A stretch of DNA of 45,482 nt from CAZKVJ01 sp964556225 (GCA_964556225.1 CAZKVJ010000023.1:1-45482), one strand, 5' to 3'. Shown: positions 23,852 through 33,496, numbered from the stretch's first letter. Notes: generated by a model from the sequence alone, not told the origin. Made by a program: numbers and translations.

Positions 23852-24940
23852 TCAGCCCGGGGCTTCGGTGGCGGGCTGGTAGAGCAGCACGCGGACGAAG
23901 TTGAGATCCTCGAGGTCGGCGCTCAAGCGCACCTCGAGCAGCGGGCCGGCCGACCCCGCCCGCTCCACCACTCGCGACACCCGACCCACCACGATGTCCG
24001 GTGGCGCCAGGCTGGTCGCGCCACCAGCCGTGACGACCCACGCCCCGGGCGCCAGCTCCCCGAACCGGGGGTTGGGCTCGACCAAGCCGACCACCGGCGG
24101 GCGGGTCGGTCCGCGCCCAACGAGCGCACCGGTCTCACGCAGGGTCAGGTTCTGCAGATCGGCCACCGTCGTGGTGGTGGCCGACGGGACGGTGGTGACC
24201 GTGACCACCGGACCGAGGGGGTTCGAGCGCGGCAGCGTCGCCGCGGTGGTCGTGCCGGGGCCGGCCACCGTGGTCGAGGTGGTGCTCGTCGAGGAGGTGG
24301 ACGTGGTCGCCGCCCCTGCTCCCGGCGCCTGGCCGTTCGGGGCCGTCACGGTCGTCTGCTCGGCGTCGGTGGTGTCCTCCGCGGCGACGCCCACCTTCAC
24401 GCCGATCGCGAACTCCGGATCGGTGACGAGCATGACGATCGCCCGGTCCGGGTACACCTTGTGCACCTTTCCCACCAGGCCGGCACCGTTGACCACCGGC
24501 ATCCCGACCTCGATCCCCCGGTCCGAGCCCTGGCTGATCTCGACGGTCTGGGAGAAGTTCGACGGTGACACGCCGACCACCTGGGCCGTCACGTAGTCGA
24601 TCCCAGCGAGGGTCGGCAGGCCGTTCAGCGCGAGCAGCTCCTGGGCCTCCATCACGCTCGCCTCGGCGGCAATGGTGGCCCCCCGCTGGCGGTCGATCTC
24701 TTCCCGCAACCGCTCGTTCTCGGCCGCGAGGTCGTCGTAGTCGCGGATGCCCTTCCAGGCGTTCTCGATCGGGCGGGTCACCACCTCGACCGAGTCCCGG
24801 AACGGGGCGAACACGACCCCGAACGCGCCGCGGGCGCCATCGATGACGGGGTTGCCGCGCAGGTCGAGGGTGATCAGCAGGACCGAGGTCAGCGCCAGGA
24901 TCGCGATGGCACGACGGCGGCTGATGGCGAACACGGACAT
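23852..24940 (-). CDS. mreC: Cell shape-determining protein MreC with a Thr/Ser-rich insertion
   Basis: A 362-residue protein: a short cytoplasmic end, one membrane helix (about 9-27), a coiled-coil (about 67-105) and an extracytoplasmic beta domain (VSPSNFSQTVEISQGSDRGIEVGMPVVNGAGLVGKV). That beta domain is interrupted at about residues 187-262 by a Thr/Ser/Pro/Ala-rich low-complexity insertion, after which it resumes (VVGLVEPNPRFGELAPGAWVVTAG). MreC links cytoplasmic MreB to PBP2 outside the membrane. The insertion is absent from typical MreC proteins and may be glycosylated or act as a spacer. The start follows the mreB stop by 18 bases with an AGAGG site. Confidence 0.93.
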   Translation of the reverse strand: MSVFAISRRRAIAILALTSVLLITLDLRGNPVIDGARGAFGVVFAPFRDSVEVVTRPIENAWKGIRDYDDLAAENERLREEIDRQRGATIAAEASVMEAQELLALNGLPTLAGIDYVTAQVVGVSPSNFSQTVEISQGSDRGIEVGMPVVNGAGLVGKVHKVYPDRAIVMLVTDPEFAIGVKVGVAAEDTTDAEQTTVTAPNGQAPGAGAATTSTSSTSTTSTTVAGPGTTTAATLPRSNPLGPVVTVTTVPSATTTTVADLQNLTLRETGALVGRGPTRPPVVGLVEPNPRFGELAPGAWVVTAGGATSLAPPDIVVGRVSRVVERAGSAGPLLEVRLSADLEDLNFVRVLLYQPATEAPG

Positions 24941-24958
24941 GGCAGGGACGCCTCTGGG

Positions 24959-25993
24959 TCAGTCGTCGCCGCCCTGCGTGAGCAGTCCACGCATGGCCTC
25001 GATGTTCTCGAGCGCCCGCCCCGAACCGATGACGACCGAGTACAGGGGCTCGGGCGCCATGTTGATGCGCATCCCGGTCTCGTGGTTCAGCCGCTGGGCC
25101 AGCCCGGCCAGCAGCGCACCGCCACCGGTGATCGTGATGCCCTGCTCCATGATGTCGGCGGCGAGCTCTGGGGGGGTCTTGTCGAGCGTGGTCTTCACGG
25201 CGTCGACGATGGCCGCGACCGGTTCGGCGATCGACTCGCGCACCTGCTCGGTGGTGAGCGCGATGGTTCGGGGCAGGCCGGAGATCAGGTCACGGCCACG
25301 GATGTCGGCCGTGAGCTCCTCGTCGAGCGGCCAGGCCGATCCCATGTGGATCTTGATCTCCTCGGCCGTGCGCTCGCCGATCGCGAGCGAGAACTCCTTC
25401 TTGACGTACTGCAAGATGGCGTCGTCGAGCTCGTCGCCGGCCACGCGCACCGACTGGGCGGTGACGATCCCGCCCAGGGAGATGACCGCCACCTCGGTGG
25501 TGCCCCCGCCGATGTCGACGATCATGTTGCCGCTGGGCTCGTGCACGGGCAGGTCGGCACCGATGGCGGCGGCCATGGGCTCTTCGATGATGTGCACCGG
25601 CTTGCGGGCGCCGGCGTACTCGGCGGCGTCCTGCACGGCGCGCTGCTCGACCCCGGTGATGCCCGACGGCACGCAGATCACCATGCGAGGCTTGCTCCAA
25701 CGGCTGGAGTGCACCTTCTGGATGAAGAAGCGCAGCATCTTCTCGCAGACCTCGAAGTCGGCGATGACACCGTCTTTCAGGGGGCGCACGGCGCGGATGT
25801 GCCCGGGGGTGCGACCCATCATGCGCTTGGCCTCGAGCCCCACCGCGACCGGGCGGCCGTCGCTGACGTCGAGCGCCACCACCGACGGCTCGTTGAGCAC
25901 GACACCCTGGCCGCGCACGTAGATCAGGGTGTTGGCGGTACCGAGATCGATCGCGATGTCACGGCCGAGCGCGAGCGGGTTGTTGCGAGCCAT
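24959..25993 (-). CDS. mreB: Rod shape-determining protein MreB
   Basis: A 344-residue actin-like ATPase. Phosphate 1 motif is DIAIDLGTANTLIYV, phosphate 2 is NMIVDIGGGTTEVAVISLGG, and the adenosine motif is ITGGGALLAGLA. It forms membrane-bound filaments that orient wall synthesis. An AGGAGG ribosome site eight bases before the ATG at 25993 decides the start over an in-frame codon further upstream. It is the first gene of the mreB-mreC-mreD-mrdA-rodA operon. A TACCAT box at 26029-26034 is the likely promoter, giving a leader of about 30 bases, one of the few here with a strong ribosome site. Confidence 0.96.
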   Translation of the reverse strand: MARNNPLALGRDIAIDLGTANTLIYVRGQGVVLNEPSVVALDVSDGRPVAVGLEAKRMMGRTPGHIRAVRPLKDGVIADFEVCEKMLRFFIQKVHSSRWSKPRMVICVPSGITGVEQRAVQDAAEYAGARKPVHIIEEPMAAAIGADLPVHEPSGNMIVDIGGGTTEVAVISLGGIVTAQSVRVAGDELDDAILQYVKKEFSLAIGERTAEEIKIHMGSAWPLDEELTADIRGRDLISGLPRTIALTTEQVRESIAEPVAAIVDAVKTTLDKTPPELAADIMEQGITITGGGALLAGLAQRLNHETGMRINMAPEPLYSVVIGSGRALENIEAMRGLLTQGGDD

Positions 25994-26028
25994 GGCGAGG
26001 CCTCCTGGCGAGCGCACTCCGGTCGGTC

Positions 26029-26034
26029 ATGGTA
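26029..26034 (-). promoter_or_regulatory. -10 box TACCAT of the mreB operon
   Basis: On the minus strand TACCAT lies 35 bases before the mreB ATG. The leader then contains the AGGAGG ribosome site. The same hexamer precedes the tRNA-Pro gene and the CbbX-like gene. Confidence 0.45.
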
Positions 26035-26062
26035 CTCACCGCGCCCCGGGTGCTGGGTCGCG

Positions 26063-26473
26063 TCACAGGTTGGGGAAGAAGATGGCGATCTCGCGCTCGG
26101 CCGACGCCGCGGAGTCGCTGCCGTGCACCAGGTTCTCGGTGAAGAGGATGCCGAGGTCGCCGCGGATGGTGCCGGGCGCCGCCGTGCGCGGGTTGGTCGC
26201 GCCCATCATCGTGCGCACGACCTCCCAGGTGTCCTCCGGCCCCTCGAGCACGAGCGCCACCACCGGACCGCGCGACATGAACCCGATGAGGTCGGTGTAG
26301 AAGCCCTTGCCGTGGTGCTCCTCGTAATGGCGGGCGAGGGTGTCGAGGTCGAGCAACCCGAAACGCATCGCCACGATGTCGAGGCCCTTGGCCTCGAACC
26401 GGGAGATGATCTCGCCGACGAGCTTGCGCTCGACCGCGTCGGGCTTGAGCAGGACCAACGTGCGATCAGCCAT
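26063..26473 (-). CDS. ndk: Nucleoside diphosphate kinase
   Basis: A 136-residue enzyme that exchanges the gamma-phosphate between nucleoside triphosphates and diphosphates. It starts with MADRTLVLLKPDAV, has the active-site motif NLVHGSDS with the phospho-accepting His, and ends at the usual length. The start at 26473 follows a TAGCCT box by eight bases, and the longer frame upstream is not conserved. It lies between folC and mreB as a single gene with its own promoter. Confidence 0.96.
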   Translation of the reverse strand: MADRTLVLLKPDAVERKLVGEIISRFEAKGLDIVAMRFGLLDLDTLARHYEEHHGKGFYTDLIGFMSRGPVVALVLEGPEDTWEVVRTMMGATNPRTAAPGTIRGDLGILFTENLVHGSDSAASAEREIAIFFPNL

Positions 26474-26481
26474 GACGTTCG

Positions 26482-26487
26482 AGGCTA
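26482..26487 (-). promoter_or_regulatory. -10 box TAGCCT of ndk, near-leaderless
   Basis: On the minus strand TAGCCT ends eight bases before the ndk ATG at 26473. Confidence 0.5.
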
Positions 26488-26523
26488 GGCCCACCCCTCC
26501 GTCTCCCCCAACCTCACCCCCCT

Positions 26524-26541
26524 CCCCGTTCAACTGCGGGG
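26524..26541 (-). terminator. Possible terminator after folC
   Basis: CCCCG (26524-26528) and CGGGG (26537-26541) can pair over an eight-base loop just after the folC stop codon on the minus strand. A purine-rich, G-rich tract follows instead of a U-run, so support is limited. Confidence 0.3.
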
Positions 26542-26544
26542 ATG

Positions 26545-27840
26545 TCAGGGAAGCCTGCGGATGAGGTGGGGGCGGGCGGCGCCGACGGTGTAGAGGCTGC
26601 CGGCGACGAGCACGGCGTCATCGGGTCCGGCGTCGGCGAGGACCACGTCACACGCCGCCTCGGGAGTGGTCGACTCGACCACGTGGTCGCAGCCCAGCCG
26701 GCGCGCGGCGGCCACCAGCTGGGCAGCCGGCAGCCCACGGGCTGACGGCGCCGTGGCGCACACCACCATGTCGAACTCGTCGACGCGCAGCGCCGCCAGC
26801 AGCGCCTCCGGATCCCGTCCGGCCAGGCAGCCCACGACCAGCAGTCGCCGGCCCGCCGGATCGACGTCGTCGAAGAACACCTGGGCACACGTGTCGGCAC
26901 CGGCCGGGTTGTGGGCCCCATCGACCACCACGAGCGGTTGGTGGCCGAGCACCTCGAAGCGCCCCGGCATCACCACGGACCCCAGACCCTCCTCGACGAC
27001 GTCCGCCGCGACCGGGGCCTCGAAGAACGCCTCGACCGCCATGAGCGCGGCGGCAGCGTTGTCGCCCTGATGCCGCCCGGCCAGTGGCAGGTACACGTCG
27101 CGGTACAGCGAGGACGGGGTGCGAAGATCGAGCAGGCGTCCACCGACGGCCAGACGGTTGTCGACGCAGTCGAAGTCGTCGACGCGCCGGTACCAGCGCC
27201 GCGCCCCTGCGGCCCGGAAGATGTCGACCAGCTCGGCGTCGGTCTCGCCGATCACGAGGCTCGAGCCGGGCTTGGCGATGCCGGCCTTCTCCCTGGCGAT
27301 GTCGGCCCGCGTCGGCCCCGCGTACTCCGTGTGGTCGAGTGCCACGTTCGTCACCACGGCGACCTTCGCATCGACCACATTGGTGGCGTCCCAGCGCCCG
27401 AGCATCCCGACCTCGATCACGGCGACGTCGACCGCCTCGTCGGCGAACCAGCGCAACGCCATCGCCGTGAGCAGCTCGAAGTACGACAGGTCGGTGCCGG
27501 CCATGACCTCGAGGTCCGTCACCGCCGCCAGCTCGTCGGCGAAGTCAGCGTCGCCGATCGGCACCGAATCGATGGCGAGGCGCTCGTTCACCCGCTCGAG
27601 GTGCGGGCTCGTGTACGTGGCCACCCGCAACCCGTGGGCCATCAGCAGCCGGGTGATCATCTGCGCCGTCGAGCCCTTGCCGTTGGTCCCGGTGACGTGC
27701 ACGACCGGGCAGGCGTGCTGTGGGTCGCCCATGAGGGCGAGCACCTGCTCGATCCGCTCGAGGCTCGGTGACGCCACCCGTCCGGTACGCTCGTAGCCAC
27801 CGCGCCGGTCCAAGAGCGCGAGCGCGTCGGCGTACTGCAC
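26545..27840 (-). CDS. folC: Folylpolyglutamate / dihydrofolate synthase
   Basis: A 431-residue Mur-ligase-family enzyme that adds glutamate to folates. The P-loop is GTNGKGS, followed by TSPHLERVNER and the VALDHTEYAG segment that binds metal and substrate. The C-terminal domain has VVDGAHNPAG and ends in a Rossmann-like fold. The start is a GTG 14 bases after the clpX stop codon with a weak purine-rich site. It is the last gene of tig-clpP-clpX-folC. valS, which often precedes folC, is not here. Confidence 0.93.
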   Translation of the reverse strand: MQYADALALLDRRGGYERTGRVASPSLERIEQVLALMGDPQHACPVVHVTGTNGKGSTAQMITRLLMAHGLRVATYTSPHLERVNERLAIDSVPIGDADFADELAAVTDLEVMAGTDLSYFELLTAMALRWFADEAVDVAVIEVGMLGRWDATNVVDAKVAVVTNVALDHTEYAGPTRADIAREKAGIAKPGSSLVIGETDAELVDIFRAAGARRWYRRVDDFDCVDNRLAVGGRLLDLRTPSSLYRDVYLPLAGRHQGDNAAAALMAVEAFFEAPVAADVVEEGLGSVVMPGRFEVLGHQPLVVVDGAHNPAGADTCAQVFFDDVDPAGRRLLVVGCLAGRDPEALLAALRVDEFDMVVCATAPSARGLPAAQLVAAARRLGCDHVVESTTPEAACDVVLADAGPDDAVLVAGSLYTVGAARPHLIRRLP

Positions 27841-27854
27841 GCGGGCCCGTCGGG

Positions 27855-29138
<1,284 letters not shown>

Positions 29139-29159
29139 GACGTCCCCCCTGCACCCGGC

Positions 29160-29801
29160 TCAGCGGATCGGACCCGTGCGGTCGACGGCCTGGCGAGACA
29201 CGATCACATCGTCGATGATGCCATACGCGAGGGCCTCATCTGCTTCCATCACGAAGTCGCGGTCGGTGTCGGCGTGGATCCGCTCGACGGGCTGGCCGGT
29301 GTGGCGGGCCAGGATCTCCTCGAGCAGATCACGCATCCGCAGGATCTCCTTGGCGGCGATCTCGAGATCGGTGACCTGTCCGTAGCCGACCTGCCCGTAG
29401 GGCTGGTGGAGCAGGACCCGGCTGTGCGGCAGGGCGAGCCGCTTGCCCTTCGTGCCCGCCGCGAGCAGCACGGCAGCGGCCGACGCAGCCTGGCCGAGGC
29501 AGATCGTGGCGATGTCGTTGCGGATGAACGACATGGTGTCGTAGATCGCGAACAGTGCCGTGATGTCGCCCCCGGGGCTGTTGATGTAGATGTTGATGTC
29601 CTTGTCCGGGTTCTCGCTCTCCAGGTGGATGAGCTGGGCGCAGACCAGGTTGGCGATCGTGTCGTCGATGGGCGTGCCGAGGAAGATGATGTTCTCCTTC
29701 AGCAGCCGGCTGTACAGGTCGTAGGCGCGCTCGCCGCGGTTGGTCTGCTCGACCACCGTTGGGACGAGGTAGTTGCGCACCGGTTCGAGCAGCGGGCTCA
29801 T
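29160..29801 (-). CDS. clpP: ATP-dependent Clp protease proteolytic subunit ClpP
   Basis: A 213-residue serine peptidase. The triad is Ser107 (GQAASAAA), His132 (VLLHQP) and probably Asp178 (HADTDRD). The residue after the catalytic Ser is Ala where most ClpPs have Met. The start ATG overlaps the tig stop codon (ATGA). Actinobacteria usually carry two adjacent clpP genes that make a mixed ring, whereas only one is present here, so a second may lie elsewhere. The N-terminal sequence VRNYLVPTVVEQTNRGERAYDLYSRLL is typical and contains the propeptide region. Confidence 0.96.
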   Translation of the reverse strand: MSPLLEPVRNYLVPTVVEQTNRGERAYDLYSRLLKENIIFLGTPIDDTIANLVCAQLIHLESENPDKDINIYINSPGGDITALFAIYDTMSFIRNDIATICLGQAASAAAVLLAAGTKGKRLALPHSRVLLHQPYGQVGYGQVTDLEIAAKEILRMRDLLEEILARHTGQPVERIHADTDRDFVMEADEALAYGIIDDVIVSRQAVDRTGPIR

Positions 29802-31189
29802 TCGGCCGCCTCCCCCTGGTCGTGGTCGTGTTCATCATCGGCAGGTGTGCCGTGATCGTGATCGTGATCGTCGTGGGTGTGGCCCAGGATCAGGTCCCGA
29901 TCGATTGGATGACCCTCCGGGTCGACGATCTCGACGTGGTGGACCAGCCAGTCGATGGCCTTGCCCTTGCGGATCGACGTGGCCAGATCGGCGATCGCGT
30001 CGTTGCGCTCGTACGCCCGGCGGACCTTCGCCGGCTTCTCGCCGACCTGGACGGCGATGCGCTGGATCTCGGCCTCGATGTCGTCGTCGCCAGCCTCGAG
30101 GCCCTCGGCAGTGGCCACCGCCCGCAGCGCGAGGTCGACCTTGACCGCCCGCTCGGCCTGGCCGCGCATCCCCTCGACGAAGGTGGCCGTGTCCTGCCCG
30201 GTGGCAGCGAGCCACTGGTCGAGGGCGATGCCCTGAGCCGCGAACTGCTCGATCGTGGACTGGACCCGGGCCCGCAGCTCGTTGTCGACCATCACGGCCG
30301 GGGGCTCGTCCTCGACCAAGGCGGCGAGCGCCTCCATCGTGCGGTCGACGATCTGGCCTCGGGCCTGGTTGAGCTTGATGGAGCCGATCCGCTCCGCCAG
30401 GGCGGCCTCCCAGCCGGCGACGGTGTCGTGCTCGGCGATGTGCTCGGCGACCCACTCGTCGGTGACCTCGGGCAGCACCAGCTCCTGGACCCGCTGCACC
30501 TCGATCGTGAAGTCGGCGGCGTCGTCGGTGCCGTTGGGCACCAGCGTGACCTCGACCCGACCGCCGGCCTCGGCGCCGACCAGCGCCTCGTCGAACCCCT
30601 CGGCGACCCAGCCCCGGCCGATCTCGTACGTCCAGTCCTCCGTGTTCAGCCCCGCGACGGGCTCTCCGCCGCGGGTGGCCGACAGGTCGAGGACCACGTG
30701 GTCCCCCCGGGCGGCCGGGCGGTCGACGTCGCCCAGCGAGCCGTGGCGGCGCCGCTCGGCCAGGACGGCCTCGGCGATGTCGTCCGAGGTGGCCTCGGGA
30801 GACGGCAGCTCGACGCGCAGCCCGCCGTAGCCGGCAACGGCGACCACCGGGCGGATCTCGCAGGTGGCGTCGAACTGCACCGGCCCGTCCTCGGCCCCGC
30901 CCGTGAGCTCGATCTCCGGCGTGGCCACGAGGTCGACGTCGTGGGCGCGCACGGCCTCGGCCAGGTAGTGCGGGATGGCATCACGCAGCGCCTGGTCACG
31001 AGCCGGGGCGAGCCCGATGCGGGCCTCGAGCACCTTGCGGGGCGCCTTGCCCGCACGGAACCCGGGGAGGCGCACCTCTCGGGCCAGCTTGCGGAAGGCG
31101 GCGTCGATGTCACGTTCGAACGTGGCCTCGTCGACCTCGACGGACAGCTTGACCTTGTTTCCCTCGAGGGGTTCGACCGTGCTCTTCAC
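29798..31189 (-). CDS. tig: Trigger factor with a histidine-rich C-terminal tail
   Basis: A 463-residue ribosome-bound chaperone and prolyl isomerase. The N-terminal ribosome-binding domain has the LPGFRAGKAPRKVLEARIG signature. The FKBP-like domain (about 150-230) and the helical chaperone arms follow. The last about 28 residues contain seven His alternating with Asp and Glu, a likely metal-binding tail. The GTG at 31189 is chosen because a TACACT box lies nine bases upstream and the protein there begins at the family N-terminus (VKSTVEPLEGNKVKL). It leads the tig-clpP-clpX-folC operon and its stop overlaps the clpP start. Confidence 0.94.
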   Translation of the reverse strand: MKSTVEPLEGNKVKLSVEVDEATFERDIDAAFRKLAREVRLPGFRAGKAPRKVLEARIGLAPARDQALRDAIPHYLAEAVRAHDVDLVATPEIELTGGAEDGPVQFDATCEIRPVVAVAGYGGLRVELPSPEATSDDIAEAVLAERRRHGSLGDVDRPAARGDHVVLDLSATRGGEPVAGLNTEDWTYEIGRGWVAEGFDEALVGAEAGGRVEVTLVPNGTDDAADFTIEVQRVQELVLPEVTDEWVAEHIAEHDTVAGWEAALAERIGSIKLNQARGQIVDRTMEALAALVEDEPPAVMVDNELRARVQSTIEQFAAQGIALDQWLAATGQDTATFVEGMRGQAERAVKVDLALRAVATAEGLEAGDDDIEAEIQRIAVQVGEKPAKVRRAYERNDAIADLATSIRKGKAIDWLVHHVEIVDPEGHPIDRDLILGHTHDDHDHDHGTPADDEHDHDQGEAAE

Positions 31190-31198
31190 AGGCTCGGG

Positions 31199-31204
31199 AG
31201 TGTA
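31199..31204 (-). promoter_or_regulatory. -10 box TACACT of tig-clpP-clpX-folC
   Basis: On the minus strand TACACT ends nine bases before the GTG at 31189, predicting an almost leaderless operon mRNA. Confidence 0.5.
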
Positions 31205-31268
31205 CCGGGGCACCCCGACCCGCCACCGACCCACCGACTCGCGCTTCGCGCTGGGCGGGCGGATCGGT

Positions 31269-31274
31269 CACAAT
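31269..31274 (+). promoter_or_regulatory. -10 box CACAAT before the small SH3-like gene
   Basis: CACAAT is followed by six bases and the GTG at 31281. It matches the leaderless spacing and supports this GTG over the overlapping out-of-frame ATG at 31273. Confidence 0.4.
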
Positions 31275-31280
31275 GGGGAC

Positions 31281-31547
31281 GTGCTCACCTGGAAGCCCGG
31301 CCCGCTGTCCTCCCCTGCGACCGACCAGCTCGCCCTGCGCCTCGGCGACAAGGTGCGTGCGATCACCGAGCTGCCCGGTGTGCCGGAGGGCACCGAGGGC
31401 ACGGTCATCCTGGCCAACGGGTTCAACTGGCGCCGGCACCGGGTCCTGTTCTCCAACGGCGTCGAGCTTGGCAACCTCGACGGACGCAGCATCGAGCCCA
31501 TCGGCTCGAGCGCCCGGCGCATCGCCCGGTCCAAGAACCGCCCCTGA
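31281..31547 (+). CDS. Small conserved protein, possible SH3-like fold
   Basis: An 88-residue basic protein. The core LRLGDKVRAITELPGVPEGTEGTVILANGFNWRRHRVLFSNGVELGNLD reads as a short beta-barrel of the SH3/KOW-like type, with the pattern used by proteins that bind nucleic acids or other proteins. The C-terminal tail is Arg/Lys-rich. It is divergent from tig and its stop codon lies three bases before the aminotransferase gene, so the two are translated from one mRNA. No function is known, and the fold is a guess from residue pattern. Confidence 0.7.
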   Translation: MLTWKPGPLSSPATDQLALRLGDKVRAITELPGVPEGTEGTVILANGFNWRRHRVLFSNGVELGNLDGRSIEPIGSSARRIARSKNRP

Positions 31548-31550
31548 GCG

Positions 31551-32708
31551 ATGGCGCCGGCGCGCTTCCCCGGCGTCCGCAACGGCTGGGCCCGCTTCGA
31601 CGGTCCGGCCGGCACCCAGATGGTCGACTCGGCCGCTCAGGCGATGTTCGAGTGGTCCACCGGCGGCGACAACGCCAACACCGGTGGTCCGTTCCCTGCC
31701 GCCCAGGCCTGCGACGCACTGCTCGAGCGAGCCCGCGCCACGGTCGGTCACCTGCTCGGCGCCGACCCGGCCGGGGTCTGCTTCGGCGCGAACATGACCA
31801 CGATGACCCTCGCCCTCACCCGGGCGGTGGCCGGCACCTTGGGGCCCGGCGACCGGGTCGTCGGAACCCGGCTCGATCACGACGCCAACGTCTCACCCTG
31901 GCGGATCGCCTGCGAGCAGGCCGGCGCCGAGCACGTACTGGCCCCCTTCGACCCGGCGACGGGCCGGCTCGACCCGGCGAGCGTCCTCGAGCGCATCGAC
32001 GCCCGCACCCGGTGGGTGGCGGTCACCGGGGCGTCGAACCTGATCGGCACCATCCCGGACCTCGCGCCGATCGTGGCCGCCGCCCACGACGTGGGTGCTC
32101 GGGTCTTCGTCGACGCCGTGCACCTCGTCCCCCATCGCGCCGTGGACGTGGCGACGCTGGGATGCGACGTCCTCGCCACCTCGCCGTACAAGTGGTACGG
32201 CCCCCACGCCGGTGTGCTGTGCATCGAGCCGGCGCTGCTCGACGAGCTCCCGATCGCCAAGGTGCGCCCGGCTGCCGACCGCGGGCCCCGCCGGTTCGAG
32301 ACCGGCACACCCAGCTTCGAGGCCATCGCCGGGATCGAGGCGGCGGCCGCGTACCTGCTCGACGAGGGGCTCGACACGATCGCGGCAGCTGAGGCTGCGG
32401 TGTTCGCCCCCCTGCTCGACGGCCTGCTGTCGATGCCCGGCGTGACGGTGTGGGGTCCATCCTCCCACGAATGCCGGACGCCGACGGTCGCGTTCACCGT
32501 CGACGGGCACCACCCCGACGTCGTGGCGCAGCGCCTGGCCGAGCGGCGCATCGCCACCTGGGCCGGGCACAGCTACGCCGTCGAGGTCGTCGACAGCCTC
32601 GGCGTGGCGGCCGCTGGTGGCGTCGTTCGCGCCGGCGTGGTCCGCTACGTCGTCGACGACGACGTCGCCCGGCTGCTCGAGGCCGTGGGCGACATCGCCC
32701 GCAGCTGA
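31551..32708 (+). CDS. Class V aminotransferase-fold protein, cysteine desulfurase-like (TIGR01976 type)
   Basis: A 385-residue PLP enzyme. Lys214 in SPYKWYGPHAG is the likely PLP-binding residue. TRLDHDANVSPW, FVDAVHLVPHRAVDV (the PLP-ring Asp) and FETGTPSFEAIAGIEAA match the cysteine desulfurase-like TIGR01976 group. A clear catalytic Cys loop, as in IscS or SufS, is not seen near the C-terminus, so true cysteine desulfurase activity is doubtful. No suf or isc scaffold genes are adjacent. It follows the small SH3-like gene by three bases and converges with the devR-type gene. Confidence 0.88.
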   Translation: MAPARFPGVRNGWARFDGPAGTQMVDSAAQAMFEWSTGGDNANTGGPFPAAQACDALLERARATVGHLLGADPAGVCFGANMTTMTLALTRAVAGTLGPGDRVVGTRLDHDANVSPWRIACEQAGAEHVLAPFDPATGRLDPASVLERIDARTRWVAVTGASNLIGTIPDLAPIVAAAHDVGARVFVDAVHLVPHRAVDVATLGCDVLATSPYKWYGPHAGVLCIEPALLDELPIAKVRPAADRGPRRFETGTPSFEAIAGIEAAAAYLLDEGLDTIAAAEAAVFAPLLDGLLSMPGVTVWGPSSHECRTPTVAFTVDGHHPDVVAQRLAERRIATWAGHSYAVEVVDSLGVAAAGGVVRAGVVRYVVDDDVARLLEAVGDIARS

Positions 32709-32725
32709 GCCGCCGCTGCCGCCGC

Positions 32726-33379
32726 TCAGCTGTCGTCGCGGTGGGTACGGCTGGCGTCGAGCCGAGCGGCGAACACCGCGGCCTCGGTGCGCCGCTCCAT
32801 CCCCAGCTTGGCCAGCAGGTTGGAGACGTAGTTCTTGATCGTCTTCTCGGCCAGGTTCATGTGCTGCGCGATCTGACGGTTGGTGCGCCCCTCGGCGATG
32901 AGGTCGAGGATCCGGCGCTCCTGGTCGGTGAGCCGCGCCAAGCGCTCGTCCTCGGCGGACGGCTCACGCAGGCGTCGCAGCACCCGGCCCGTCACCGCCG
33001 GATCGAGCAGGGACTCACCGGCCGCCACCCGCCGCACCGCCGAGACCAGCTCGTTGCCCCGGATCTGCTTGAGCACGTAGCCGGCCGCGCCGGCCATGAT
33101 CGCCTCGAACAGCGCCTCGTCGTCGCTGTAGCTGGTGAGCATCAAGCAGGCCACCGACGGGTCGTGGCTGCGCACCTCGCGGCACACCTCGACCCCGTTG
33201 CCGTCGGGCACCCGCACGTCGAGCACCGCCACCCGAGGACGGAGGGCGTGGATCCGGGCGACGGCGTCGGCGGCGGTCGATGCCTCGCCGACCACCTCGA
33301 TCCCGCCACTCGATTCCAGCAGCGCCCGCACGCCCTGACGCACGACCTCGTGGTCGTCCATCAAGAACACGGTGATCAC
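32726..33379 (-). CDS. devR: DevR/DosR-type NarL-family response regulator
   Basis: A 217-residue two-component regulator very similar along its length to mycobacterial DosR. The receiver has Asp8-Asp9 and phosphoacceptor Asp54 (VAVLDVRVPDGNG) and a LTSYSDDEAL switch region. The linker keeps the SLLD segment. The LuxR-type helix-turn-helix has LTDQERRILDLIAEGRTNRQIA and AEKTIKNYVSNLLAKLGMERRTEAAVFAA, including the Lys and Asn residues that contact the GGGAC half-site in DosR. In mycobacteria it activates hypoxia, NO and CO response genes. The start is the GTG at 33379, which matches the DosR N-terminus. It is divergent from a histidine kinase, and a DosR-type box stands before the downstream copper oxidase. 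Confidence 0.92.
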   Translation of the reverse strand: MITVFLMDDHEVVRQGVRALLESSGGIEVVGEASTAADAVARIHALRPRVAVLDVRVPDGNGVEVCREVRSHDPSVACLMLTSYSDDEALFEAIMAGAAGYVLKQIRGNELVSAVRRVAAGESLLDPAVTGRVLRRLREPSAEDERLARLTDQERRILDLIAEGRTNRQIAQHMNLAEKTIKNYVSNLLAKLGMERRTEAAVFAARLDASRTHRDDS

Positions 33380-33469
33380 GGCATCGCCGCGATCGGTGTC
33401 CGGGTGCGCGGCATCGCCGCTCGGGGCGGTCACATCATGTAGTGCAGCACATCTCGACTGCCGGTGCCA

Positions 33470-33496
33470 GGGACCTTCGGCCTGGCGAATGGTCCC
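33470..33496. promoter_or_regulatory. Imperfect DosR-type box with a second half-site between regulator and kinase
   Basis: GGGACCTTCGGCCT (33470-33483) resembles the DosR box (GGGAC, four bases, GTCCC or GGCCC). A separate GGTCCC (33491-33496) mirrors its left half 21 bases on, two helical turns away. This second site overlaps the -35 region expected for the kinase -10 box at 33513. The arrangement suggests autoregulation of the divergent pair. The box has mismatches, so this is a tentative call. Confidence 0.5.
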
